NCBI RefSeq assembly: GCF_040882075.1
Contig: NZ_JBBEBZ010000171.1
Span: 7,166 to 71,165 of the forward strand
Source: Nitriliruptor sp040882075
GTDB taxonomy: Bacteria > Actinomycetota > Nitriliruptoria > Nitriliruptorales > Nitriliruptoraceae
Reading direction: 5' to 3'
DNA: 64,000 nt
Shown here: one piece after another, positions 54,251 through 64,000 of the stretch
How positions within the stretch are numbered: the first letter of the stretch is position 1
Layout of the letters: the number at the start of each line of letters is the position of its first letter
The notes under the pieces: model-generated
Seen by the model: the letters and a program-made list of their open reading frames with translations, nothing else
What the model was told of the DNA's origin: nothing
Database searches by the model: none
Made by a program: the position numbers and the translations under genes

Positions 54251-54670
54251 TCAGCCCCTCCCCGTGGGCGGTCGGACCCACACGCGACCGTCCGTCTCAC
54301 CGGCCTCGAGCAGCACCAGTCCGTCGTCGCCCGGTCCCGGCCACACGCACGTGCCGTCCGTGACGTCGTAGCGGTGTCGGTGGTGACGGCAGGTCAACGT
54401 GGTGCCGTCGAGCTCACCTCGCTTCAGCGGCTGCCCGAGGTGGGGGCAGGCGGCCCCGAACGCGGCCAACCCGGCCGGGGTGCGCACCAGCAGGACCCGC
54501 TCCCCCGCGACCTTGACCTCGAGGAACGGTGGCGCGGTGGGCACGTCGCCGCTCGCGGCGACGTCCACCGTCCCCGGCGGTCCCGCGTCAGGACGGCGAC
54601 GGCGCAGACGCACGTCAGCACCATCCCGACATCGTTGCTGCACCTGCTCGCACGGTCGTGTCCCCTCCAC
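54251..54670 (-). CDS. Rieske [2Fe-2S] ferredoxin-like protein
   Basis: 139 residues from GTG 54670; GTG 54613 is an alternative that drops a basic leader. The cluster ligands are Cys75 and His77 in AACPHLGQPLKRGE and Cys94 and His97 in TCRHHRHRYD. Fits small Rieske ferredoxins that feed electrons to oxygenases. Leads the GT1/DUF3105/caspase row, but its partner oxidase is not evident. Confidence 0.85.
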   Translation of the reverse strand: MEGTRPCEQVQQRCRDGADVRLRRRRPDAGPPGTVDVAASGDVPTAPPFLEVKVAGERVLLVRTPAGLAAFGAACPHLGQPLKRGELDGTTLTCRHHRHRYDVTDGTCVWPGPGDDGLVLLEAGETDGRVWVRPPTGRG

Positions 54671-54699
54671 CCGGCGGAGGGTAGGCCGCGCGATCGAGG

Positions 54700-55620
54700 T
54701 CAGAAGGCGGGGTCGGCCACGAGCGCGTCATCGAGCAGCGCGTCGCACCAGCCGGCTGCCGTCGCCGCCAGGTCCGCGTCCACGATGCGCAGCACCCCCT
54801 CGACCGCGTCGTCCTCCGGGGGCGCGCCGGCGCGCGTGGTGCGGATCCGTTCCGGCGCGAGGGCGAGCGCCTGGCCCCAGCGGTGGCGGGCGAGATCCCC
54901 GGCCGCGCGTGGACCGACCCGCAGGACCAGCCGCACCGATCGCGGGTCGGCGCCGAGCACGTCGACGAGCCACCGCACGACGGTCCGAGCCAGCCGCGGG
55001 TCGCGGGTCGTGACGGTCACCGCCCCACCCGCGATCTCGGCCACCCCGGCGAGGACGCCGAGTCCCGCCGCGAGGTGGGGATCGCTGCGGAGACGGTCGC
55101 GGGCGTCGTCGGCGGCCCGCTGTCGGCGACGGTCCGCGGCGGTCTGTTCCTCGGCCCGGTCGCGTTCGGGGACCGGCTGGAGGGTCACGGTCGCCGCGGA
55201 CCGGGCAGCGTGCCGAGGCGCGACCACGCCGCCCGTCCACGCACGGACGAGCAGTTCGTCCACCCCGAGCTGGGTGGCGATATCGGTCCGATCCACGCCG
55301 GCGCGACGCAGCGCGCGAGCGCGGGCTGGGCGCGTGTCGGAGGGGTCCTCGTCGACCGCGATCGCCCCCTCCCCCCCGTGCGACCCGTCCTCGCGGAGCG
55401 CATCGGTCGAGCCCGGGACCACCCGCAGGGTGGGCAGCGCGTGCGGCGCGACCGTGCGACGGGCCCGGGCGGTGAGCGCGAACGGGATGGGGTGTTCGGC
55501 CTCGTCGTCGAACGGCAGCGGCACCTGCGCGCCGGTGCCAGCGGCAGGCGGAGCAGCGGACGCCGCGATGGTCGGCGCGTTGTCCGAGGTGCCAGGTGGG
55601 TGCGGGGTTCGCTCTTCCAT
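54700..55620 (-). CDS. HTH protein with degenerate LAGLIDADG-like domain
   Basis: 306 residues. A disordered 90-residue N-terminus precedes an HTH (RALRRAGVDRTDIATQLGVD then ELLVRAWTGGV). A C-terminal domain follows whose LAAGLGVLAGVAEIAGGAVT and VTTRDPRLARTVVRWLVDVL line up with the LAGLIDADG-like region of the protein at 49654-50355. The acidic AGDG is AGVA, so endonuclease activity should be lost. Probably a DNA-binding regulator. TACGTT at 55627-55632 suggests a leaderless start. Confidence 0.75.
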   Translation of the reverse strand: MEERTPHPPGTSDNAPTIAASAAPPAAGTGAQVPLPFDDEAEHPIPFALTARARRTVAPHALPTLRVVPGSTDALREDGSHGGEGAIAVDEDPSDTRPARARALRRAGVDRTDIATQLGVDELLVRAWTGGVVAPRHAARSAATVTLQPVPERDRAEEQTAADRRRQRAADDARDRLRSDPHLAAGLGVLAGVAEIAGGAVTVTTRDPRLARTVVRWLVDVLGADPRSVRLVLRVGPRAAGDLARHRWGQALALAPERIRTTRAGAPPEDDAVEGVLRIVDADLAATAAGWCDALLDDALVADPAF

Positions 55621-55626
55621 GACCCG

Positions 55627-55632
55627 AACGTA
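55627..55632 (-). promoter_or_regulatory. -10-like TACGTT, probable leaderless promoter
   Basis: Minus-strand TACGTT ends six bases before ATG 55620 of the HTH/LAGLIDADG-like gene. Confidence 0.4.
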
Positions 55633-55685
55633 GAGCAGGGGTGTGACACGGATCGCGGGTGCCTCCCAGCCTCACCGCGGGCGAC

Positions 55686-56618
55686 TCACGACCTCCCCCA
55701 GCCCTCCTGCCGAGACGTCTCGAGCAGGGTCGTGATCTGCCCGAGGTCGGCATCCAAGGGGTGGACGCCGAGCACCTGCACGCACACCTGGTCCGCGCCC
55801 GCCTCGAGGTGCTCGACGATCCGGTCACGCGTGGCCTCGAGCCCGACCGTGACCATCGCATCCTTCAGCCGGTCGCTGCCACCCCGGACGTAGTCGTCCT
55901 CGGAGAACCCCTGCCGGGTCCAGCTCGCGCGGTAGTTCGGCAGGCCGGTGTAGACCTCGAGGTGGGTGTGGGTCCGTCGGCGCGCCTCGTCCGGGTCGTC
56001 GAGGAGCACCGCGCCGTGCTCGACCACGAGCAGCCGGTCGGGACCGACGATCTCCCGGGCCTGCGCCGTGTGCTCCGGCAGGGTGAGGTACGGCAGCGCC
56101 CCGTCGGCCAGCTCAGCGGACAGCTCGAGCATCTTCGGCCCGAGCGCGGCGAGCATCCGCGGCCGAGCGGGACCGGCGTCCACCACCACGGGCGAGACCT
56201 GATCGAGCGCCTCGAGGTAGGTCCGCATCGCCGCCAGCGGCTTGCCGTACTCGTGGCCGCGGAGCCGCTCGACCAACGGGGCGTGGCTGACGCCGAGTCC
56301 GAACACGAACCGGCCGGGGTGCCGGGCCGAGGTCGTGGCCTGGGCGCCACGTGCCGCGAGGGCGTCCCGCGCGTAGATGCTGGCGATCGACGACCCGACC
56401 ACCAGCTCCGAGGTCGCGTCCAGGCACAGCGCAGCCTGGGCGAACGACTCACGGCCGTACGCCTCGCCGTACCACAGCGCACCCCCGCCGAGCCGTTCGA
56501 CCTCGCGGGCGAGATCGCCGACCTCGGCCACCGGTAACCCGTCGAGCCCACCGCTCCAGATCCCGACCGGTCCGAGCCGCGCGCGCAGCTCGGTCACGGT
56601 CCCGGCTGCATCGCTCAA
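55686..56618 (-). CDS. LLM-class flavin-dependent oxidoreductase (F420-type)
   Basis: 310 residues from TTG 56618, chosen because AGGAG lies seven bases upstream; the in-frame ATG at 56633 lacks a ribosome site. Luciferase-like barrel with GLDGLPVAEVGDLAREVERL, GALWYGEAYGRESFAQAALC and FGLGVSHAPLVERLRGHEYG, as in actinobacterial TIGR03620-type enzymes. Substrate unknown. Not closely similar in sequence to the LLM enzyme at 30.4 kb. Confidence 0.88.
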   Translation of the reverse strand: MSDAAGTVTELRARLGPVGIWSGGLDGLPVAEVGDLAREVERLGGGALWYGEAYGRESFAQAALCLDATSELVVGSSIASIYARDALAARGAQATTSARHPGRFVFGLGVSHAPLVERLRGHEYGKPLAAMRTYLEALDQVSPVVVDAGPARPRMLAALGPKMLELSAELADGALPYLTLPEHTAQAREIVGPDRLLVVEHGAVLLDDPDEARRRTHTHLEVYTGLPNYRASWTRQGFSEDDYVRGGSDRLKDAMVTVGLEATRDRIVEHLEAGADQVCVQVLGVHPLDADLGQITTLLETSRQEGWGRS

Positions 56619-56733
56619 CGCTGGTCTCCTCATCGTGGCCGTCGGTGGCGTACAAGGTGGGTCTACCAGCCACCGGCGACGCATCCGGTACCCGCGGGGA
56701 ACGCTGACGGTCCCGACGCGGCTCCCGCGGAGG

Positions 56734-57966
<1,233 letters not shown>

Positions 57967-58165
57967 GGCCGTACCCCTCCGGTCGGACCGCGACGACTGT
58001 AACGAGCCGGTCGCCGACCGGGCGGAGCGTTCCGAGGCGGGCGGCTCGTCGCGCACGGCCCGCACTCGACCGCGCTCCGGCCGGCCACCGTGCGGGCGGT
58101 CGGCCGCCGCCTCGCTGTGGCCTCGCGGCCGCGCCGATCGGCCCGGACCGATCAGACCGCATCGA

Positions 58166-60028
58166 TCAGACCGGGTCGATCACCGTCGTGAGCGTGCGGC
58201 GACGTTGCTCCAGGGTCGCCAACTGCCGCTGCACGTCCATCAGTTCGTCCCGGTCGCGGGTGTGATGGAGGGTCTGCAGCCGCTCGCGGAGGCGCTTGGT
58301 CTCGGCTTCAACGCGGAGCGCCACCAGCGTGCGGACCCGCCACGCGGCCGTGTCCGCGTCGATGGGGACGGGTTCCTCCTCGACGGCCAACCCCCGGATG
58401 GTGGCGCGCAGGTCGTCGTCGGCGGCAGCCGCGACGACGGCGTTGGCCCCGGCGTCCGGGCCACCAGCGTCGCGGATGGTCACGAACACGGCCCGGGCGA
58501 CGGGGTGGCTCAGGTCGTCCTCGGTCAGTTCCTCCCACTCGTCGGGCAGGAGCTCGGGGTGCTGGAGCGCCACACGGAGCACGTCTCGCTCGCGCTGCAC
58601 CTGGGCTCGGTCGAGCTTCGCCCCGGTCGTGGCCGTGGTCCGGCGCGCGACGGGGGTCGCCGCGACGCCCTGGTGCCGGTCGAGGTCGATGCCCTGGCGC
58701 GCGGCGGAGCGCGCGACGAAGTCGTAGGCCAGCCCGATGCCCGCGGCGACCTCGGTGCGTGCCCACTCGCGTCGCAGGTCCGCGTCCGGCTCCCGCTGCA
58801 GGATCTCGAGGGCCTCGTGGAGCGCCGCCGTGCGACCCCCCTCGGTCGACAGGTCAGCGTCGGCGAGCCGGTGACGGAGCACGAACGGCACGACCGGCAA
58901 CGCGTCGTCGACCAGCTGGCGCATCCCGTCCACCCCGAGCTCCCGGGCCGCGTCCGCCGGGTCCTGTCCGTCGGGCAGCGCGAGGACGCGGAGCTCGAGC
59001 GCCGTCCCGACCCCCGACGTCGAGGCGAGCTCGGTGGCGGCCTCCCAGGCGCGCTCGGCGGCCTTCACGCCGGCAGCGTCCCCGTCGAAGGCGAACACCA
59101 CGCGCTTGGCGTAGCGGGCGACAGCGCGGAGGTGCTCGACCCCCACCGCGGTCCCGCAGGTGGCGACGGCGTTCCCGAACCCGGCCTGGTGCAGGCCCAT
59201 CACGTCGGTGTAGCCCTCACAGATCAGCACCGATTCGGCCCGGACGATGTCGGCGCGGGCCTGCGGCACGCCGTAGAGCACCCGGTTCTTCTTGTAGAGG
59301 GGGGTCTCGGCGGAGTTGAGGTACTTCGGTGGGTCGAAGTCGCCGTAGTCGAGCCCCGGCAGGACCCGCCCGCCGAAGCCGATGACGTCACCGCCGGGGT
59401 CGTGGATCGGGAAGATCAGGCGACCGCGGAACCGGTCGCGGAGACCACCCCGGTCGTTCTTGACCGACAGGCCGGTCTCGATCAGGTCCTCGGGCCGGAT
59501 GCCCTCGTCCTTCAGGGTGAGCGAGAGCGTGTCCCACGCGTTCGGGGCGTACCCGAGCTCGAAGCGCTCGGCGTCGTCCCGTCCGAACCCGCGCTCCTTG
59601 AGGTAATCACGCGCCACCTGGCCCTCGTCCGCGTACAGCTGGGCCGTGAAGAACTCGAGCGCCGCCCTCGTGACGTCGACCAGCTTGGTGCGCTGGCCGA
59701 GAGCGCGCCGGTCCTTGGCGGTCAGCTCCTCGTAGCGGAGGGTGAAACCGACGCGGCGGGCCAGGGCCTCGACCGCCTCGGGGAAGTCGAGCCCCTCGAT
59801 GCGTTGGAGGAAGTCGTAGAGGTCGCCCGACGCTCCGCACCCGAAGCAGTGGAAGAAGTTCTCGCCGGGCGTGACGTGGAACGACGGGGTGCGCTCGGTG
59901 TGGAACGGGCACAGCCCCTTGAAGGACCGGCCGGCGCGCTTCAGCGTGGTGTAGTCGCCGACGACCTGCACGATGTCCGCCTGGCGCCGGAGCGCCTCGA
60001 CGTCGTCGCGCAGGATCCGTCCCGCCAC
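58166..60028 (-). CDS. dnaG: DNA primase
   Basis: 620 residues, GTG 60028. Makes RNA primers for replication. The zinc-binding domain has Cys40, His43, Cys61 and Cys64 in CPFHTERTPSF and FFHCFGCGASGD. The Toprim core shows ICEGYTDVMGLHQAGF, GTAVGVEHLRAVARYAKRVV and FAFDGDAAGVKAAERAW. The C-terminal DnaB-interacting region is less conserved. Upstream of rpoD by 199 bases. Confidence 0.97.
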   Translation of the reverse strand: MAGRILRDDVEALRRQADIVQVVGDYTTLKRAGRSFKGLCPFHTERTPSFHVTPGENFFHCFGCGASGDLYDFLQRIEGLDFPEAVEALARRVGFTLRYEELTAKDRRALGQRTKLVDVTRAALEFFTAQLYADEGQVARDYLKERGFGRDDAERFELGYAPNAWDTLSLTLKDEGIRPEDLIETGLSVKNDRGGLRDRFRGRLIFPIHDPGGDVIGFGGRVLPGLDYGDFDPPKYLNSAETPLYKKNRVLYGVPQARADIVRAESVLICEGYTDVMGLHQAGFGNAVATCGTAVGVEHLRAVARYAKRVVFAFDGDAAGVKAAERAWEAATELASTSGVGTALELRVLALPDGQDPADAARELGVDGMRQLVDDALPVVPFVLRHRLADADLSTEGGRTAALHEALEILQREPDADLRREWARTEVAAGIGLAYDFVARSAARQGIDLDRHQGVAATPVARRTTATTGAKLDRAQVQRERDVLRVALQHPELLPDEWEELTEDDLSHPVARAVFVTIRDAGGPDAGANAVVAAAADDDLRATIRGLAVEEEPVPIDADTAAWRVRTLVALRVEAETKRLRERLQTLHHTRDRDELMDVQRQLATLEQRRRTLTTVIDPV

Positions 60029-60041
60029 CGTCCCGCTCCCG

Positions 60042-60458
60042 TCAGCTCAGGTTCGCGTCGTCCCAGTCCGGGTCGAGCTCGAGCAGGAAGCCGGCGATGC
60101 GTTCGACCTCGCTGGTCTCGCCGATCTCCTGCGCCGCACGCTGCAACCGGACCAGGCAGGTCAGGAACGGCCGGTTCGACGGGGTCGACCAGCGCACGAA
60201 GCCACGCCCGCCCCACCCGTAGGCACGCAGCGCGTCGAGCCCCCGGTGGTACCCGACCCGCGCGTAGGCGTAGCGCTCGATGGGCTCGCGGCCGCGGGCG
60301 GCCAGCTCGGCCCACCCGGCCACGAGGGTCGGGTGGTCGGCGACGACGGCCGACAGGGCGGTCAGCTGGGTGTCCGGATCGGTCGCCAGCGCGGACGCGA
60401 GCGCCTCACGGGCAGCGTCCGGCGGAGGCGGCAGGACGGTCTCGTGTCGATCGGCCAT
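60042..60458 (-). CDS. DUF3151 protein
   Basis: 138 residues from ATG 60458. Actinobacteria-specific family, recognised by AYARVGYHRGLDALRAYGWG and GRGFVRWSTPSNRPFLTCLV. Helical, TPR-like. Its stop is 13 bases before dnaG, so the two are co-transcribed. Role unknown. Confidence 0.9.
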   Translation of the reverse strand: MADRHETVLPPPPDAAREALASALATDPDTQLTALSAVVADHPTLVAGWAELAARGREPIERYAYARVGYHRGLDALRAYGWGGRGFVRWSTPSNRPFLTCLVRLQRAAQEIGETSEVERIAGFLLELDPDWDDANLS

Positions 60459-60597
60459 GGGGAGCTCGGCCACGTGCGTACCTGTCCTCGAGGGGCGTGA
60501 TCGGAGCGACCGGCGGGTCGCCACGGTCCGAGCCCGGACGGTAGCGCTCCGGTGGGCCTGGCTAGCCTCGGCGACCCGCCCCGACAGAAGCCACCAC

Positions 60598-62379
60598 GTG
60601 TCCCCCGAGCCTGCTGCCGCGCCCACCTCCCCCGGGCCGATCCGCTACCTCGTCGGTCTCACCGACCGGGTCCACCACCTCGTTCGGGTCCGGCTCACCG
60701 TCCCCGAGGACCTGGCGCCCGGCGCCCGGCTCGTGTTGTCGGTCTGGACCCCGGGCAGCTACGTGGTCCGCGACTACGCCCGGCACGTGCAGTCCATCTC
60801 GGCGACGGATGCGGCGGGACGGGAGCTGCCGGTCGCCATGGACAGCCGCACCTCGTGGCGGCTCCCCGACGACGCCGCGGGTCCGGTCGAGGTGGACTAC
60901 GAGCTGTACGCCAACGAGCTCACGGTCCGCACCAACCACGTGGACGACCACCACGCGCTGCTCGTCCCCGCCGCGACGTTCATCACCGTCGAGGACGGCG
61001 CCGACCGGCCCCACCACGTCACCATCCCGCCGACCCCGGACGGCCACCAGGTGTGGTCGCTGCTCCCGCCCTCCGGCGAGCCGCACACGACCGTCGCCGA
61101 CGGCCGCGACCACCTCATCGACAGCGCGTTCGAGGTGGGCGACCACCCGTCGGTCGACTTCGAGGTGGCCGGCGTCCCGCACACGTTCGTGTGGGCTGGC
61201 CACGGCGGACACCCCGGCCGCGGCCTCGACCGGATCGCGCGCGACGCCGCGGCGATCGGTGGAGCCGCGGTCGCGCTCTTCGGCGGCGATCTACCGACCG
61301 AGCGCTACACCTTCCTGTGCACCGGCTGGGACACCGGCGGTGGCGGGCTCGAGCACCGCGATGGTGCCGTGCTCCTGATCCCGGTCCGCGTCTTCACCGA
61401 CGACGAGCTGTACACCCGGTTCCAGGCGCTCGTCGCGCACGAGTACCTGCACCTGTGGAACGTCAAGCGGCTGGTCCCCGCAGCGCTCGTGCGGCCCGAC
61501 CACGAAGGACCGACCCACTCCCCCTCGCTGTGGGTCGCCGAGGGCTGGACCGCCTACTACGACGAGCTGCTGCCGACCCGCGCAGGGGTGTGGACGCCGC
61601 GCCGGTACCTCGACTCGGTCCGCGACACCTACCAGCAGGTCCTCGACACCCCGGGCGCCCACCGGCAGGCCCTCCGGCAGGCGTCGTTCGAGGCGTGGAC
61701 CAAGCACTACGTCCGCGACGAGAACACCCCGAACGTGACCACCGACTACTACGCCCACGGTGCGCTCGTGGCCGCGGAGCTGGACCTGCGACTGCGCGAC
61801 GCCGACCCCTCCGGTGACGGCCTCGACGAGGTCCTCCGCCTGCTCTGGGAACGGCACGCCGGCTCGCCGGACGGCTACTTCGAAGCCCACGTCCTCGGCG
61901 CGATCCGCGAGGTGTGCGGTGACGACCTGGCCGCGTTGGCGGACGCGCGGGTGGGCGCACCCGGCCTCCCCGATCTCGAGGACGAGGTCGTCGCAGCGGT
62001 CGGCCTGCGCTGGAAGGTCGACGACGGTCCGACGGCGCCCGACCTCGGGGTCGTGACGACCGAGACGGACACCGGGATCACGCTCGCCACCGTGCTACGC
62101 GACCGCCCCGCGTGGCGAGCCGGCCTCACCGGGGGTGACGAGCTGGTCGCGATCGCCGGCCAGCGGGTCGAGCGCGGGCAGCTGACCGCCGCGCTCCGCG
62201 GGTACGACGCCGGCGACCGCGTCGAGGTGAGCGTCCTCCGCGGCCCCCGGCTGCTGACGCTGCCCGTCACGCTCGGCCAGCCACGACCAGGTCGCCAGCT
62301 CGTCGCTCGGGAGGACCCGACGGGGCAGCAGCGCCACGCGTTCCGGCGCTGGACCGGCCGCGAGCTCACCGACCTCTGA
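60598..62379 (+). CDS. M61-family glycyl aminopeptidase-like metallopeptidase
   Basis: 593 residues, GTG 60598. An N-terminal beta domain (TPGSYVVRDYARHVQSISA) is followed by a gluzincin catalytic domain with HEYLHLWNVKR (His281, Glu282, His285) and the third ligand in VAEGWTAYYDELL. A C-terminal PDZ domain (LRDRPAWRAGLTGGDELVAI) completes the family layout. No signal peptide, so probably cytoplasmic. Cleaves peptides with N-terminal Gly or Ala in characterised members. Confidence 0.93.
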   Translation: MSPEPAAAPTSPGPIRYLVGLTDRVHHLVRVRLTVPEDLAPGARLVLSVWTPGSYVVRDYARHVQSISATDAAGRELPVAMDSRTSWRLPDDAAGPVEVDYELYANELTVRTNHVDDHHALLVPAATFITVEDGADRPHHVTIPPTPDGHQVWSLLPPSGEPHTTVADGRDHLIDSAFEVGDHPSVDFEVAGVPHTFVWAGHGGHPGRGLDRIARDAAAIGGAAVALFGGDLPTERYTFLCTGWDTGGGGLEHRDGAVLLIPVRVFTDDELYTRFQALVAHEYLHLWNVKRLVPAALVRPDHEGPTHSPSLWVAEGWTAYYDELLPTRAGVWTPRRYLDSVRDTYQQVLDTPGAHRQALRQASFEAWTKHYVRDENTPNVTTDYYAHGALVAAELDLRLRDADPSGDGLDEVLRLLWERHAGSPDGYFEAHVLGAIREVCGDDLAALADARVGAPGLPDLEDEVVAAVGLRWKVDDGPTAPDLGVVTTETDTGITLATVLRDRPAWRAGLTGGDELVAIAGQRVERGQLTAALRGYDAGDRVEVSVLRGPRLLTLPVTLGQPRPGRQLVAREDPTGQQRHAFRRWTGRELTDL

Positions 62380-62389
62380 CCGGATCGCG

Positions 62390-62764
62390 TCAGAGCTGGT
62401 CGCGGAGCTGCTCGAGGCGGTGACGGACGTCAGCGAGCCGAGCGGCGGCCCGTTCGACCTCGACCGCCGTGGTCGCCGGGTCGGCGAGACGGTCGCCGAG
62501 CACCTCGACCTCGAGGGCGAGCAGCTCGACCTCGGTCCGCACCTGCCCGACGGCGTCGACGTCGGCGAGGGGCCGCGCGAGGACCGCCTCGGTGAGCACC
62601 TTCAGAGCGCGATCGTCGCGGTGCAGCAGCTCGCGCGGGACCCCGGCCCGAGCGAGCAGCTGGTCGAGGTCCGGCAGCGCCCGGTGCACCGGCAGCGCGA
62701 GCAGCACGTCCTCGAGCCGGCTCACGGCCGCATCGAGGTCGAGCTCCCGCTCCTGCTCCGCCAC
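62390..62764 (-). CDS. Small helical protein, unknown function
   Basis: 124 residues from GTG 62764, with GGGAGGG six bases upstream. Almost entirely helical and rich in Leu, Glu, Asp, Val and Arg (RLEDVLLALPVHRALPDLDQ, LEVEVLGDRLADPATTAVEV), likely a coiled-coil. No family recognised. Convergent with the M61 gene, 10 bases between stops. Confidence 0.7.
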   Translation of the reverse strand: MAEQERELDLDAAVSRLEDVLLALPVHRALPDLDQLLARAGVPRELLHRDDRALKVLTEAVLARPLADVDAVGQVRTEVELLALEVEVLGDRLADPATTAVEVERAAARLADVRHRLEQLRDQL

Positions 62765-62853
62765 CTCGGACCCTCCCGGCAGACCACGAGCGTACCCCTG
62801 CGCCCAGCTCGAACGTCGGCCACACTGCGCTCCCCCGAGCACGAGGCAGCCGC

Positions 62854-63171
62854 GTGGACGACGTCCCCACCCCGACCGAGCTGCGCGCCGCTGGCCGCGC
62901 CGCGACGATCGTCGCCTACGGGACCGGGCTCGCGGGGATCGGCGTCGGGACCTGGCTCCTGCGCCAGGACGAGCTCGTGCTGGCGGTCCTGATCTGGGTG
63001 GTGACCTTCGGCGTCGGGACCTGCTTGATCGGGGTGGCCACGCTGGTGCGCGCCTCGGCCGGCCTCACCGGCCGGATCGCCAAGCTGGACGCGGACGTCG
63101 CCGCGATCCGGCGTGAGCTGCTCCGCGGCGACGACCTCGGCGACGACTGGCGCCACCGCAGCCCGTACTGA
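62854..63171 (+). CDS. Two-helix small membrane protein, unknown function
   Basis: 105 residues from GTG 62854. Helices at about 15-36 and 43-66 (TIVAYGTGLAGIGVGTWLLR; LAVLIWVVTFGVGTCLIGVA) are followed by a charged coiled tail (DADVAAIRRELLRGDD). Divergent from the preceding unknown gene. Confidence 0.75.
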   Translation: MDDVPTPTELRAAGRAATIVAYGTGLAGIGVGTWLLRQDELVLAVLIWVVTFGVGTCLIGVATLVRASAGLTGRIAKLDADVAAIRRELLRGDDLGDDWRHRSPY

Positions 63172-63234
63172 CCCCGGCGTCCGCGCCGTGACCGGGACGG
63201 ACACCGCGGGTCGGCCGGGTCAGGTTCGGACGGG

Positions 63235-64000
63235 TCAGGCTCGGCCGAGCCGCTCCGACAGGTACCCCACGAGCCGGTCGATCGACACGCGGTCCTGCGC
63301 CATGGTGTCGCGGTCCCGGACGGTGACGGCACGGTCCTCGATGGTGTCGAAGTCGACCGTCACGCAGTACGGGGTGCCGATCTCGTCCTGACGGCGGTAG
63401 CGGCGCCCGATGGCCTGGGTCTCGTCGTAGTCGGCCATCCACTCGACCTTGACCGCGTCGAAGACCTCGCGGGCGACGGGGGTGAGCTCGTCCTTCTTCG
63501 ACAGCGGCAACACCGCGACCTTGTAGGGCGCCAGGCGCTTGTCGAGCTTGAGGACGGTCCGTTCCTGCATCTGACCCTTGGCGTCCGGAGCCTGCTCGAC
63601 CCGGTAGGCGTCGAAGAGGAACGCCAGGGTCGCCCGCGTCGCGCCGGCCGCCGGTTCGATGACGTAGGGCGTGTAGCGCCGGTCGCCGGCCTGGTCGAAG
63701 TAGGTCAGGTCCTTGCCGGACGCCTCGCTGTGGGCCTTGAGATCGAAGTCGGTGCGGTTGGCCAGACCCTCGAGCTCGGACCAGCCCATCGAGCCGTCCG
63801 GGAAGTAGTACTCGACGTCGACGGTCCGCTTGGCGTAGTGGGACAGCTCGTCCTCGTCGTGCTCGCGGATGCGCAGGTTCTCGCGGCGGATGCCGAGGTC
63901 GGTGTACCAATCCATCCGCGCGTCGATCCAGTACTGGTGCCAGTCCTCGTCGGTGCCGGGCTCGACGAAGAACTCCATCTCCATCTGCTCGAACTCGCGG
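63235..64000 (-). CDS. glyS: Glycyl-tRNA synthetase, homodimeric type, C-terminal part (5' end outside window)
   Basis: The frame is open through base 64000, so at least 254 residues of the C-terminal half are present. Class II motif REFEQMEMEFFVEPG is at the window edge, and YVIEPAAGATRATLAFLFDA and the anticodon-binding domain LAPYKVAVLPLSKKDELTPV follow. Charges tRNA-Gly with glycine. Its neighbourhood with dnaG and rpoD is common in actinobacteria. The start at 63984 in a shorter reading is an internal Met. Confidence 0.95.
   Translation of the reverse strand, partial: REFEQMEMEFFVEPGTDEDWHQYWIDARMDWYTDLGIRRENLRIREHDEDELSHYAKRTVDVEYYFPDGSMGWSELEGLANRTDFDLKAHSEASGKDLTYFDQAGDRRYTPYVIEPAAGATRATLAFLFDAYRVEQAPDAKGQMQERTVLKLDKRLAPYKVAVLPLSKKDELTPVAREVFDAVKVEWMADYDETQAIGRRYRRQDEIGTPYCVTVDFDTIEDRAVTVRDRDTMAQDRVSIDRLVGYLSERLGRA

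Overview
The window is 64 kb of very GC-rich DNA with GTG as the commonest start codon, tightly packed genes and many 4-bp GTGA/ATGA stop-start overlaps. The gene content is actinobacterial: a MarP-type protease, Rpf-like domain protein, DUF3151, DUF3105, LGFP repeats, two LLM-class (F420-type) oxidoreductases, MprA-like two-component promoter motifs and an rpoD-dnaG-glyS neighbourhood. Short actinobacterial SLH-type repeats and the general style suggest a deep-branching lineage such as Nitriliruptoria, Euzebyales or Acidimicrobiia. That placement is inference only; no rRNA gene is present.

Layout. 1-3.1 kb (minus): a translationally coupled unit of small acidic membrane protein, solute-binding lipoprotein and NarL-type sensor kinase (cut by the window edge). 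3.3-8.8 kb: GNAT and YczE-type genes, an M23 hydrolase, an SDR pseudogene, an AtuA-like protein and an intergenic palindromic repeat. 8.8-15.4 kb: SWIM/SNF2 helicase pair, MarP-like protease, an MFS remnant and hemolysin III. 15.5-24 kb: acyl-CoA synthetase, a DUF4212/ActP-type symporter pair, and a second symporter with a small partner and its own LytS/LytTR two-component system. 24-29 kb: sigma-factor remnant, an MFS gene, and an OmpR/EnvZ-type system with a DUF4153/4173 membrane protein; the MFS and regulator genes share a promoter/operator motif. 29.1-30.4 kb: a VapBC-type toxin-antitoxin pair framed by two more copies of the palindromic repeat.

31-40 kb: LLM oxidoreductase, BipA, SRPBCC protein, then the most unusual locus. 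This is an eight-gene minus-strand operon (39.75 to 33.95 kb) encoding MauE, a MauD-like thioredoxin, a 21-residue peptide, a CcdA-like membrane protein, an unknown protein, a Tat-exported methylamine-dehydrogenase-light-chain-like protein fused to LGFP repeats, an SLH-type surface protein and a molybdopterin oxidoreductase. No MauB heavy chain or MauG is present. 40-50 kb: tRNA-Met(CAU), two DMT transporters, acyl-CoA dehydrogenase, an Rpf-like protein, NfeD/slipin pair, DsbA-like and ACT proteins, tRNA-Asn. 50-56 kb: an HTH/LAGLIDADG-like protein, a quinone-reductase-like enzyme, a caspase/DUF3105/GT1/Rieske cluster and a second, degenerate HTH/LAGLIDADG-like protein. 56.7-64 kb: primary-type sigma factor, DNA primase, DUF3151, M61 peptidase and the start-truncated glycyl-tRNA synthetase.

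Functionally the window mixes core information genes with envelope, stress and transport functions. Three broken genes and the dispersed repeat family mark the places of recent rearrangement.
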